Of a DNA stretch of 64,000 bases, positions 23,090 through 34,545 are shown piece after piece. A model generated the notes under the pieces. The model searched no databases, was not told where the DNA came from, and worked only from the letters and a program-made list of their open reading frames with translations. Where the stretch lies: positions 18,059,701-18,123,700 of the forward strand of contig NC_087252.1 in the NCBI RefSeq assembly GCF_037042905.1, given 5' to 3'. Every line of letters begins with the position of its first letter. The first letter of the stretch is position 1. Position numbers and translations under genes: made by a program. Source of the stretch: Lytechinus pictus. Its lineage: Eukaryota > Echinodermata > Echinoidea > Temnopleuroida > Toxopneustidae.

Positions 23090-23460
23090 CAACGGCTTTT
23101 AGCAAAGTTTTGGGCTAAAATATCGAATCATCTTCATAAATTTAACCAGGTGGTGCTGATTATTCTTGTCCGGCGCCGATTTAGATTTAGGTGGAGCTGA
23201 TTATTCTTGATCGGCGCCGGTTAAGACTCAGGCAGCGCCGATTTATAACCAGATGGCACTGATTATTCTTGGCCGGCCCCGATTTAGATTTAGGTGGCGC
23301 TGATTATCCTTGATCGGCGCCGGTTAAGAATTCAGGCAGCGTCGATTTTTCTGTACCGGCGCCGATTTATAACCAGATGGCGCCGATTATTTTTATCTGG
23401 TGCCGATTTAGATTTAGGTGGCGCAGCAGTTATATGCAGGCAGCGCACTGCTGATTATTT
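23090..23460. repeat. GGCGCC-rich minisatellite
   Basis: Alternating units such as GGCGCCGATTTAGATTTAGG and TGGCGCTGATTATTCTTG, spaced about 50 bp with an approximate 100-bp double unit. It is GC-richer than its surroundings and non-coding. A related GGCGCC pair occurs at 23590-23670 just before the element end GGATCCGCCACTG (23715-23727). Confidence 0.75.
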
Positions 23461-23727
23461 TTAACCCGCGAAGTTGTTGGGAAAAGGGTAGTTAAAAGAA
23501 AAGATAAGGAAGATGATATGATTGTGCTTTGCTGGGGGATAGTCTTTCCTTACTGTTGCTAATATTTAATCAGTGTATAATCTTTTTAAGCGGCGCCTTT
23601 TCTTTTCTTTCCTTTATTTTTATTTTTTCAAGCAGCGCCTTTTCTTTCTATTACTTTTTTTTTAGGCGCCGCTCAAATATTAGGGGGGGGGGCGCGCCCC
23701 CTGCGCCACCCCCTGGATCCGCCACTG

Positions 23728-23748
23728 TATATATATATATATATATAT
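23728..23748. repeat. (TA)n at outer border of the inverted repeat
   Basis: Simple TA repeat directly outside the left arm. A longer TA repeat lies outside the right arm (29922-29972). Confidence 0.85.
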
Positions 23749-23749
23749 A

Positions 23750-24271
23750 AACATCAAATTCTTAAACACCTATCAAACTAGCGGCCATTAATGGCAAGAC
23801 ATGTGCTAGGCTATAAGGGCTAGCTTAGGCTAGCGCATTAACTTTACCTCAAATCTAGACCTGTCTAATGCCTAATACTAATAGCCGACTAATGCCATGG
23901 TTAACTTCGAACCGGTCAATTCCGAACTTTACGTTTGATTTTATTTACCATGGTTTAATATGTCTAGTCCGTATACAGAACCAGTCCTAGATCTAAAAAA
24001 AAATATCTTAGTCTAGTCTCTAGATCTAGACTCTGATCTACGCTGTATCAGCATGGAACAACTAGTGTACCAAGGGGGGGGGGGGGGGCAGACTGCCCCC
24101 CTGACGATTTACAACTGATCCAGGGGACGTGCCCCCCCCTTTGAGAAGCCAAATTAATAATTTGTAATGTCAAATGCAACAAAAAAAAAAGATTTATGTC
24201 CCCTCTTTTGAACGTGAAGATCTTTTTTTTTTGCTTGTCAATTTTTTTTTCAGCTAAGAAATCCTTAATTT
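23750..24271. repeat. Left arm of a large inverted repeat
   Basis: Reverse complement of sequence at 25640-26069 and 29793-29915. Examples are GGCCATTAATGGCAAGACATG and AGACTCTGATCTACGCTG... with their complements on the right. The inner 210 bp (about 24057-24271) is an inverted copy of the right-hand part of the outer hAT-like element, so the inverted duplication formed after that element had inserted. Confidence 0.8.
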
Positions 24272-24336
24272 GGGGTGAAGACGGGGATCAAGATCATAGA
24301 CGTTAGTTTGTGCCTGACGTTAGAATACGTTCCATG

Positions 24337-25867
24337 CACTGCAGTGGCGTAGCTAGGATTTTCTTTCCTGGGGGGGCACTGGGGGGTCCTTGCTTTTTCA
24401 GGGGGGGGGGGGCACCGGCCATTTTTTCTGGTGTGTGTGTATGTGTCACAAGGGCGGATCGGACTTTCGCCTATAGGGGACGGGGCCCGAAATTATCTTC
24501 AGCTATATTTTCCCCGATCAGTCACTTCTTAGTTTTATTCTTATAAAACAACATAAACATGAAATAATCTCATAAGCCTTATAAAAAATGTGAGCGCGAA
24601 GCGCGAGCACTTTTTTAAAAAATATTATGGGCAATGGTATGTGTGATCCTGAACAAGATTTTGTATGTAACTAGATGGTTACTGCAAACGCCAAGCACGA
24701 GCAGAAATTTGTATTAACTGTCCTAGCATTATCGAAAAGGGATCTGTTAAGGACTGCTTTCAGTTACCCACGAAGACGGTATATATTTCAATAAAGCGAG
24801 CGCGAAGCGCGAGCAATTTTTGACATTCCGACCTAAAAAATGGTCATTCTAAGCACTTTTTGTATTAATTAATGGGATAGGTATGTAACTTAACAATTGA
24901 TGCGAGCGCGAAGCGCGAGAGGAAGAAAATTGAGATTTTAGACCTAAAAGTAGGACTCTCTATTCATTTTTGTAATCATAAATAGGATATAGTTAATTGG
25001 GTATCATTAATAATGGGATCGTGAAGCGTGAGCAGACAATTATTGATATTCTGATGTGAAACTGGATAATTTAAGTACATTTTTAAATAAAGAACATGCA
25101 GGCTATCGCGCATGTTTTAGATTTAGACCTAGAATCTGGGCATTCTGAATACATTTGTTTAATGGAACATTGTGGAATACACGTAGACATTTTGAACTTA
25201 AATTTGTAAATGAAAAAAAAAATATTGAAAGCTCGAACGAAGTCCGAGCTAAAATATGTTTTGTATATTGACTTCAAAACTTGCTCCATATCAGCCTATT
25301 GAGCAAGATATGAATCTCATCGAACAGGCAATTCTGGTGCGAACTGCAAGCAAAAATTTTATATAGTAATATGAAAGATTCTTTTTTTCAAGTCTTCCCC
25401 TCACATTATTTCATTCACTCGCCTTCCTCCCCTTTTTTCCTCTTCTTTTTTTTTCTTCTGTCTTTATTCTTCTTTTCCTTTCCTTTTCTTCTTTCTCCCC
25501 TTTTTTTTGCTCTGCCAATTTTTTTCTGCGGGGGCACACCAAATCTCAGGGGGGGGGGCACATGCCCCCCAGACCCCCCCCCCCGTAGCTACGCCACTGA
25601 TGCACTGGCGTACCTAGGATTTTCCAAAAGGGGGGCAAATTTTTGGAGGATATTTCGTCCGCGAAAAAATGTGACAAGCCCCCCCCCCAAAAAAAAAAAA
25701 AAGATCTTCACGTTCAAAAGAGGGGACATACGTCTTTTTCATTGCATTTTTACATTACAAACTATTAATTTGGCTTCACAAAGTGGGGGGGGGGGCACGT
25801 CCCCTGAATCAGTTGTGACTCGTCAGAGGGGCAGTCTGCCCCCCCCCCCCCCTTTGGTACACTAGTG
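24337..25867. mobile_element. Outer hAT-like element (host of a nested one)
   Basis: Termini CACTGGCGTACC and GGTACACTAGTG; flanked by a perfect 8-bp duplication GTTCCATG (24329-24336 and 25868-25875). Without the nested element it is about 265 bp, with a G run inside the left end and a long C run inside the right end. It is a close relative of 42536-42874 (shared GTGACAAGC, GGTCTTCA/GATCTTCA and CTCGTCAG words). No coding capacity. Confidence 0.85.
24342..25599. mobile_element. 1.26-kb hAT-like element nested in a hAT-like element
   Basis: Termini CAGTGGCGTAGCTAGG and TAGCTACGCCACTG; flanked by a perfect 8-bp duplication ATGCACTG (24334-24341 and 25600-25607). G runs follow the left end and C runs precede the right. 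The interior carries GCGAGCGCGAAGCGCGAGC or near copies at 24592-24608, 24796-24814 and 24902-24918 within degenerate 100-200 bp units. No transposase. The open frames at the ends are translated G/C runs. Confidence 0.9.
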
Positions 25868-26069
25868 GTTCCATGCTGATGCAGCGTAGATCAGAGTCTA
25901 GATCTAGAGACTAGACTCGAACTAAGATAAAAAAATTTTAGATCTAGGACTGGTTTTGTATACGGACTAGACAAACCATGGCAAATAAGCCAACATTTGT
26001 CTAAACCTAATTAAACGTAAACTTCGGAATTAACCAGTTCGAAGTTAACCATGGCATTAGTCGGCTATT
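25868..26069. repeat. Right arm of the inverted repeat, inner part
   Basis: Complements 23870-24056: the strings around GATCTAGAGACTAGACT, CATGGCATTAGTCGGCTATT and TTCGAAGTTAACCATGG appear inverted in the left arm. Interrupted at 26070 by a large insertion. Confidence 0.8.
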
Positions 26070-26489
26070 CAGTATTGTAGTCAAGGCTCAAACCTCCAAG
26101 GCAAAGGCCAAGGCTTCAATACCAAAGGCCAAGGCCAAGGCATGGAAACCCAAGGCCAAGGCCTAAAAACCTCAAGGCCAATTAGGCATTTCAAACTTAC
26201 GATATACAGAACAATGAACTAACAATACTTATGCGGCAGACATCACACATGGTAAAATGTATGTGAGCGAGGGGACTGAGTGAGAAAAAAATTAACCTTT
26301 GTACATTTAAAACAAAAATAATTTCATGATAGAGACATATTAAAATAATGATATAGTTACCTGTGTATAGATAATCCATAATTTTTCTAGGCGATTTACA
26401 TTGCACTAATTATTATTACCACGGTCATCTGATCCTAGCATTCTCAACGTATGTTTTTCTCCACTCCCTGGGACCGGGGCAGCAGAAAA

Positions 26490-27450
26490 ATCATTATTGG
26501 GGGGGGGGGGGGTCAACGCCAAAAGGGCACTCATTTATCAAAATGAGTTTTTTTTTGTGCAAACAGATACATGTATTTTCAAAATGAGATCATGAACTGC
26601 GTGAAGTAATTGTGTGTTTTGTAGAAATTAAGTTGAGCAAAGGCTTTCTAAAGTGATTTTTAATTATTAGATAGATATTTTGATTTAGGTTGTACTTCTC
26701 AGCGACAAAGCATGGCGAGCAAGCGGTTTTGAAAAAAAAATCAATTCTGAAGTTGTAAAACTTAACTTATGGTCAATTATGGGGCTAATTATTGTTAAAA
26801 GGGCATCCTTGCGCAATATTGCCAGCGCGAACCACCAGCTCAAACTTCTTGACATGTCGTGTAATAAGACATTAAAATTAAATATTCTGAGCTGGTTTTG
26901 TAATCATGAAAAAGATGTGTATCTAACTAAAAAATAACTTTACGCCCGCTAATTTTTTTTTTATATACTGACCAGTAAAGGAGGCAATTAATTACTGCAT
27001 TTTAAATATGATACATAACTCACCAATAAAAATAATGCGAGCGCAAAGCGCGAGCTCAAAAATTTGTGATATTTCAACCTGAAAACTGGACATTCTAAGC
27101 ATTTTTTTTGTGAACGGGAAGAGAACGAGTACAATAATTGATGCGAGTGCAGGAAGCGAGCCAAAAATGTGTGATATTCCAACCATAAAGCAACATTCTA
27201 TACATTTTTGTAACCATGAGCAGGATTAGTACTGTACTAAACAATAATTGATGCAAGCACGATTCAAAATCTGTGATTTTCGAACCTAAAATGTATTATG
27301 TTTTATTATTAAAGAAGGTATATTTCTTTTTTTTTAAAGGCATATTTCATTTTGAAAAAAATAAATCCTACAGGGAATTTTTTTATTTTTTTTTGGGGGG
27401 GGCGGGGGCAAGAGAACACAAAGCGCAAGCTAAAATTTTCAAATGCTTAA
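26490..27450. repeat. Hairpin-motif repeat units bounded by G runs
   Basis: A G run at about 26500-26512 is followed by GTCAACGCCAAAAGGGCACT; degenerate units with GCGAGCGCAAAGCGCGAGC at about 27035-27053; then a second G run at about 27395-27415. The start closely resembles 37700-37800 and 38675-38830 (AAAGGGCA..., TTTTCACCATGAGATTATC). Probably a hAT-like interior whose termini I could not place. Confidence 0.55.
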
Positions 27451-28807
27451 ACTGAAAATGAGTCATTTTTAGGACTCTTGTCAGTTTTCATATTTTTTCT
27501 GCTTACAACCACTTTTAAATTTCAATTCTCATTTCTTGTATCTTCTACACTTATTTTACCTTAAAAAAAACCGAATAAAGAATACTAACAAAATAAAGTT
27601 ATATTCAAAAGGATATAAAATAAACAGGGCGCACCCCATACCCTTAGTTGGGAGAGGGTAAATCTTAATTATTTCTTTAAACAGTTAATCAATCATTAAT
27701 TATTAATACTTATTGATATTATTGATAATTATCAATTATTCAATTATTATTATTTTTTATTAATTTTTATTTCTTGAAACCATATTGACACAAAAACAAA
27801 TACGTTGTTTATTTCCTTGAAACTGTAGAGATTGAAATTCACTGTTGAACGATATATGATTAAAAAGAAGTAAACATTTTTTCCCCTTTGTTTTGTCAAT
27901 CTGACCCAAAACAAATATACAATTAAGAAAAGAGATAGAGAGAAAAAGAAGTTCCACCACCAAGAATAAACTTAGACAAGGGGGGGGGGAGGAAAAGATG
28001 GAGTAAATGTGATATTATTTTTTAAACAATCTATCGCAAAATTAGCTTTTCCTATAGAAAGAGGGGGACAAATTTTGTTCACTCGCTCGCTTCAATCGCT
28101 TTCTTCTTTTTTTGACAGAAATTTTGCTCTATATGCCATGCTTGGCCCCTCAACGTTTCTGGCTCATCATGCCATTGACATAACCCATTTGGATTTGACA
28201 AAATTGAAGACTGTTCAAGTTTACCAAATCTTTTCAGAATATCATTAAGACTTAAAACATTCTTGTTGGCCAAAGAAAATAATACAAGGAAAATCCTAAT
28301 GGAATAGAAATCAACCTTGTTATCGTTCTTTAGAGTTAGCTATGTTTAACGTATGAAAATTGTCAAAATTGCAGTCAGATGTCAAATTTATTCTTGTCAT
28401 ATTTACTGTCACTATTATCTTGATCATGATCATTATTATTTACTGTCATTATTATCATTAGTCATGATTACAACATATTACCAATACATAATGCTATTTT
28501 TCATAACTGATGTATTCTTTGTTTGAAAATTCTTGATAATGGTGACAATTACAATTAATGACACTGCTAGTACACTTATTACCGCTGCTGCTAATGTTAC
28601 TGGTGACTGGTAGTATTGACCATTAGTGTCATTAAATATAAAAAAACAAATTGAAACATTTATAATTACTTATTAAAAACCAATGAAAGAACAAAATACA
28701 AAATGCATTGAAAAGGCCTTGAAAATGCCTTGAAATTTCAAGGCTCAAAATCCTCAAGGCCAAGGCTTGAATGTTCTAGGCCAATGCTTTGAAAAAGTAG
28801 GCCTTAA

Positions 28808-29744
28808 GGACGTTCCACAGTTAAAGTGAAATCCATGTCATTTTCACCAAACTTTGCACATAGATACTTTAGAACCTGAATAATCGAAATATGCATAAAT
28901 TAACATGGGTCCATGTGCTTGATTTTTTGCTATAGAGCTTCAAAGTTCACTGAAATGGATGTTCTCAAGAATTGCGCATTCAAAAGAATTTGGCATTTTT
29001 AGACCTCACGAGATGCACTACAGTGAGTTTAAACCTTTATTACTCAGTCAAAATCCATGAAAATCCCATCAAATTTCGCAAGAGAGTTAATAATTGTATC
29101 TTTAAGATTGGGAATCTATTTATAGTGCTATTTGTTGACTGTTTTAAGTCTAACAGCACTATCAGTTCTTAAAAAATAGCGTAAAAGATAACAAAAACCT
29201 AATCTAAAAAAATGTGAAGTTTCAATAACAAACTAGAAAGTGCAATAAATGCTGCACTTTATTAAAAATCCATGTCAGTTTAACCAAACTTTGCAAAGTT
29301 GTAGAGGAAGGTATACTTAAGAGGTGCAAACAATGAAAAATAGGGGTTCATGTGCTTGTTTTCAAACTATCAGCACTTTTATTAGAGCAAATGTGCTTTT
29401 TAAAACACAAAAAACGCGCCAAATGCTTTGTATCCATCTGAAGAAAAATTAAAAACCACTCGTCCATTTATTCAAACTCGGGGTCATATTCATCACATTT
29501 TGCAGCACTGCAAAGTAAAGTATTATGAAATTGTAGAGATAATTTTTAAAAATGGTCCATGGAATAATGCAAATTTTTTAGCTTCATAAAATAACGCATC
29601 GTATTTGCAGCTAGAGCAGATAAGGAGAAATATTAGCTCATACCTACAGCTAATTAATCACATGTTCATCCATTGTGACGTCAGCGCGCAGAGTGTAAAA
29701 TATGCGCAGATCATAATGCGCACAAATATAACTGTGGAACGTCC
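28808..29744. mobile_element. TTAA-flanked TIR element (937 bp)
   Basis: Termini GGACGTTCCACAGTTA and TAACTGTGGAACGTCC, perfect inverted copies, each flanked by TTAA (28804-28807 and 29745-29748). A TTAA duplication is characteristic of piggyBac-type insertion. It sits inside the CCAAGGC repeats of the 3.7-kb element. No coding capacity. Confidence 0.82.
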
Positions 29745-29792
29745 TTAAGGCGCCTTAAGGCCAAGGCCGAGCATCAAGGCACTACAACACTG

Positions 29793-29917
29793 ATTAGTAC
29801 TAGGCATTAGACAGGTCCAGATTTGAGGTAAAGTTAATGCGCTAGCCTAAGCGAGCCCTAGCCTAGCACATGTCTTGCCATTAATGGCAGCTAGTTTGAT
29901 AAGTATTTAATAATTGG

Positions 29918-29920
<3 letters not shown>
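29793..29920. repeat. Right arm of the inverted repeat, outer part
   Basis: Complements 23760-23880 (CTAGCACATGTCTTGCCATT, CTAGTTTGATA). Bordered outside by a TA repeat, like the left arm. Confidence 0.8.

Positions 29921-29921
<1 letters not shown>

Positions 29922-29972
<51 letters not shown>
29922..29972. repeat. (TA)n microsatellite
   Basis: TA repeat with one CA interruption, immediately outside the right arm. Confidence 0.9.
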
Positions 29973-30094
29973 CTAAGCTTGTAAGGCCTATGTAACTATG
30001 TAAGGGTACCGGTAATTTGACGAACATGTTTTTGCTTTGATCCAGTCGGGGGGATTAAAGTCCCAAATTAAAAACGGCCCAGAGCGTAACATTT

Positions 30095-31706
30095 TTTAAT
30101 ATTTTTTTAGTAATCTTTTATTCTCTTCATTCATAAAACAAAATTTAACATATAGTAAAATATAACATTCATGATCATAAATTAAAAAGCGATATCAAAT
30201 CAAATTACCCATAATTACAAAGTTTGATTTGAGCGTACAAATATTGTGATCAACACATCCATGCATTTGACAATTCTTAACAAAAATGAAGTAAAACAAT
30301 GTCATAAATAAATTCTAAATCAATGCAATTTGTTGTCAAAATATCTGATATACACATTCTTTTCTCTTAAATTTTTATACATACATAATACATATGTCTA
30401 ATTGAAAAAAAAGTACAACCTAAAATCAAATTATTCACCATTTCTTGATGGTTGTATCACAAAAAAAAACTCTGTAAAGAAACCTTAAGTTATTAAAATC
30501 CTAGTGAGATTTATGAGAGAAGATTTACTGTTCATAATCTTCGGACCTTCCCGCACACTCACATCCCACTCCCATCACACTCAACACGGATTCAAGCACA
30601 AACACCCCCTGCCACACACCCTTACACACACACACATACATACATCCACCAGATCAAATGTATTTCATCATGCATAAGTGTTAAGGCAACTGTCATGAAA
30701 ATTACTGCATGTCATGCATTTATTAAAAAAAACAAATGGATTCGGAGTGCCTCGTCGTCATGAAGTGTAAAAGTTTTCCCACTTCCTCAGGTGACCGGAT
30801 AATTTTCCACGTGCCTCTGCTATTCTTTTTTCCTCCTTTTCATTTTCCAATATTTTTTTCCTAATCTCTTGAGGGGTTGGGGTCTTCTTTTAGCCTTACT
30901 GTGCTCAAAGATCATAAATTTAATTAGAAAAATAATATGATTTAGTAATTGTTCCTTCCCTATATCAAAAACCTTAACTCCGATATGAATATCCTTCCAA
31001 TTAACGTTTAATTTAAATAAATAACCACAGTCTCTCCATAAAGTTTTATGTATTCACAGGTGAAGAATATGTGCTCATAATGTCTCTTCACATTTACCAC
31101 AGAACGAACATAGATTATGTGTTGATAATTAAATATATATATATATATATTTTAGTATATACAAGTTCATATAACAACTTAAATTGAAACTCCCCTGGGT
31201 CTTAAAATATTGTATCAGTATCTTTTTCGGAAAAGTCATATATTCTTTCAATGTTTTTAACAGCGCATGACCTCTCAGATTTCATGTTTAACAAAGCTTT
31301 ATAGATTTTCTTTTATGTAATATTAGCTATGGTGTTCACATTTCCATGAAAACATAAATTCGAAATTTAAAGCTGTGTCCCTGCATGTGGAATATTTTCA
31401 TATACTTTGTGGAGATATTCTATCTCATCTTCTTTTAATCCCATCCTCAGGAAGGCTCCAGATGATTTAAAATTACCCCTGTCATCAACTAAAATGTAAT
31501 TTATAAATATTTCTAAGAAATAAGCTTTCTTTAAATAGCATATTTCCGTCCAAACGTATAAACTTATTATTGAAGAATATCTCATTCCTTTTCGACGTTT
31601 CCTTTTTAAGCAATATTTCTTTCGTAGCACCCCACATTTCCAACATGTTTACGTAAAAGCTTGGTAGGGACAATCTGCACAAATTTAAACATATGTTACT
31701 GTACAT
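30095..31706 (-). pseudogene. Tx1-type (L1-like) LINE, 3' half
   Basis: Minus-strand fragments in shifting frames: FYVNMLEMWGATKEILLKKE, NEIFFNNKFIRLDG and GFNFKSSG-like pieces, then NLCSFCGKCEETL, which resembles the C-terminal zinc knuckle of Tx1-type LINEs. These correspond, in the same order, to the intact-looking counterparts in 39725-44235 (LLEVWIKTKDFRLKSETFKG, NEIFLLQ, KFVRIEG). The A/T-rich end near 30095 is the likely 3' terminus. It is separated from its reverse-transcriptase part (34546-35545) by two later insertions. Dead. Confidence 0.75.
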
Positions 31707-31709
31707 AGA

Positions 31710-33278
31710 GGCCGCCGCTCTCGCTTATTTCTTCCATTCCGACCTCTACGTCAGGATAGTGTTCAGTCTGTGATGGATCACCTGAGCTTTTGTCTATTTC
31801 CATTTTGTCTATCTCAATACCTTCCGAGCATGCAGTTTCCAAGAGAATTATTATAAGAGTGGAAGAAAATGCTAGAGCGGCTCACTATAGATTATTTGCA
31901 TTTAAGGGTCGTTTCGTCAAAATATATGACTATGGGGGTACACAGTAAAGAAAGACACAGGGGTTTGTGACTCAGATTTTCCCGGGGGGGGGGGATCATG
32001 CATGGAGAGAGAAGCTGTGACGATCCCTTGATTTATTCCTTGTCTTCTCTCGCTCGTCTTACGTTCTCCTATACCTTTTTATTTTCTCGCTCACGTTCAC
32101 CCCCTTTTTTTGGGGGGGGGGGGGTTGGCGTTTGTCTGTTGTTGTATTTTTTGCTACGAGGGTATAATCAATTAATGAATATAATTGTTCCTTTTTTAAT
32201 TTGTTCATTCATTCATTCAACTATTCATTATCAATTTTTTAGATAGCATTTCAGCTTCTGCCGGAGTATTATTACTATTAGACTGGAAATAGTTTGCAAA
32301 AATGCTTTTCATAATGCTACGAAATCGGACACCCCATCCCCCCTCTCACGTCATCGTCTAACCATAGAGCTCTCTGTAATAGCTCTATGGTCTAACGAAA
32401 TCATACCATAGTCTCTGAAGAAATCTACACAACCAAGGTGAAACCAAAAAATGTTACAACGATTAGACTGATGACACCAAATACAGTGGCGCCGCATCCG
32501 AAGTGGGCTGTTGCAAATTTCAATATTTTTTTTTAAATAGAAATATCCTAACCATATTTTGCATAGAAACGCACACACTCATCCCACACACTGATAGACA
32601 CAGAGCACATTCAAATAAATTGGATATTCTTCCAAGTTCTTTTCCTCTGTACTTTTCTCACAGCTCTTTTTACTTTCAATTTCTCCTATCGTTCCTCTTG
32701 AAACCCCCCCCCCCCCGCTCTCTCTCCTTCCCTGTTCTCTTTAATTATATTAACATCTTATTCCTAAATAATTTCCCTGATTTTTGTTTGCGTCTTTTCT
32801 ATATATGCTTCCCAACATCTTCCCCGTGGCAAGTCTTCTTCAGTCAGATTTTCCGTTGTTGTGCCAGCCCCATGGACAAATTGCGGACGTAGGTGAAAAC
32901 GGTGCGCCGAGCGCGCGAGTTCGGATTTCAGATAGCACATTCATGCAAATTATGTACGTTCATAAACACAGCCAGTGATGAATTACTAGTATTCAATCTA
33001 TATCTACACCAATTCGATCATATAAAACTGCAAATCAACTTATCTCCTAACATTTCTTCATTAAAAACTCAGGCCTCATTTACAAACCTAATACATTAAT
33101 CATTTTGGAATATGAAATCTTAAGTAATTTCTAATAATAACCGAAGGACATAATACTCACGGTTGAATAAATTCTCGCGACAGCTATGAATAATAGTCAT
33201 GCGCAGGGCTGATTGTTTACGTCACGATCCTTGTTGCGGGATCGTTACATTACTAAAAAGTATCAGTAAACCTCCACA
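31710..33278. other. Unresolved insertion between LINE parts
   Basis: I could not assign this stretch. It contains G runs at about 31983-31994 and 32114-32126, a small hairpin (CCATAGAGCT and its inverse, 32361-32390), and a C run at 32705-32717. No convincing protein. It could be one or more G-run elements that split the Tx1 LINE. Confidence 0.4.
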
Positions 33279-33280
33279 CT

Positions 33281-34545
33281 TGAATGAATGAATGAAGTAC
33301 ATTTCAATAATAAAAGCAACAATACATTTTATAAACTTGAACAAAACAATGGAGGTAGCAACTCAGAAAGCACAGCTTGTGATGAGTGCACCTTGACAAA
33401 AACAATAAATATACATAGCACATGAAAGAAACTTATCTAAACAAAGTAGGCCTAAAACAAGGGGGAAAATGGGGGGGGGGGGGCAGGGCAACTTTATATA
33501 AAATACTAATATGTCATCTGAAACAGAAAATAAATCGTCAAACCAATCATCCCACAACTAAATATATAAGGCAAATCTCACAATTTAGGGACCAGACGTA
33601 AGTTTTTTTAAAGTTTTGTCTTAAAGTTATTTAAAGTTGACTTGCATTCTGATGTCTGTAGGTAAATTGTTCCACTTTTTTGGGCCTATAAAACGAATAT
33701 TATATTGATAAGAACAAGTCCTGTGTCTTGGCAAATGAATTAAAGAAGAGGAGCGTGTATTGTATTTATATAAATTGTGATTTGTATCAAACAATTCAGA
33801 AAAATTAGCAGGCATAAGCCGATTGATACATTGATAAATAAAAATACATTGTTGGTAGGTTGTAATTTCTTCTAAAGTAAGCAGTTTAAACTCCGAGTAT
33901 AATGTACCAACTTTAGATCTTGGGTTTGCTCCAGCTATGATTCTAACTATTTTATTTTGTTTTGTAACAAGTTTCTTTAGTTTAGACGGAAAAGTCACTA
34001 CCCCAAACTAAGTTACAGTAAGACAAATATGGCAATATGTAGAATACAACATTCGCAATATATAAGCTGGTAAAAAGTAACTTAATCTGGATATAATACC
34101 AATATTCTTTGATATTTCTTTTCTATATTTTGTATGTGAAATTTCCAAGTTAATTTTGAATCAATGGTTACACCAAGAAATTTTGTTTTTTCAACTTTAG
34201 GAATCTCAATGCTATTCATTTGTAATTTAAAACAATCAGTGTCATATTGCTTGTTACGATTACTGAAAACAATGAAGTTATACACTTACGGGGATTGACA
34301 GATAGCCTATTTGACTGGAACCACATGTACAGTTGAGAGAGATTATCATTTACTTGTCTTTGCAAGAAAGTTAGATCTTTACCACTAAACAATATATTTG
34401 TATCATCAGCATATAGTATGAATGATGGGATATTTGAAACATTTGCAATATCCTTTATGTACAATATAAATAACAAAGGCCCTAACAAGGACCCTTGCGG
34501 AACTCCACACATTATCTTCTTACGTGTCCTATTTATAAAAAATCG
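33281..34545 (-). pseudogene. 5'-truncated jockey-superfamily LINE inserted in a Tx1 LINE
   Basis: Minus-strand reverse-transcriptase fragments: CGVPQGSLLGPLLFILYIKD, the catalytic YADDTN, NDNLSQLYMWFQSNRLSVN, KFLGVTIDSKLTWKFHI, and a C-terminal part with CSYQYNIRFIGPKKWNNLP. The frame is broken at least twice. The 3' end is a TGAA/TTCA microsatellite (33281-33296 on the plus strand), a usual 3' tail for this group. The 5' truncation point lies inside the Tx1 LINE sequence at about 34510-34545. Confidence 0.8.

Larger units (their letters stand above)
26070..29792. mobile_element. 3.7-kb TIR element with CCAAGGC subterminal repeats
   Basis: Inverted termini CAGTATTGTAGTCAAGGC and GCACTACAACACTG. 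Comparing the two arms of the inverted repeat gives the empty site: the left arm reads (inverted) GGCTATTAGTA, and here ATT flanks both sides, so the duplication appears to be 3 bp. Subterminal repeats of CCAAGGC/GGCCAAGG fill 26085-26190 and recur at 28695-28800 and 29750-29775. No transposase frame is visible; most of the interior is AT-rich. It contains a hairpin-motif region and a TTAA-flanked element. Superfamily unassigned. Confidence 0.75.

Noticed and set aside
21752..23727. One hAT-like element from CATAGGCGGATCC to GGATCCGCCACTG
   Set aside because: Ends match with two differences but the flanks (ACAGTATT versus TATATATA) show no duplication, and another element's left end lies between them.
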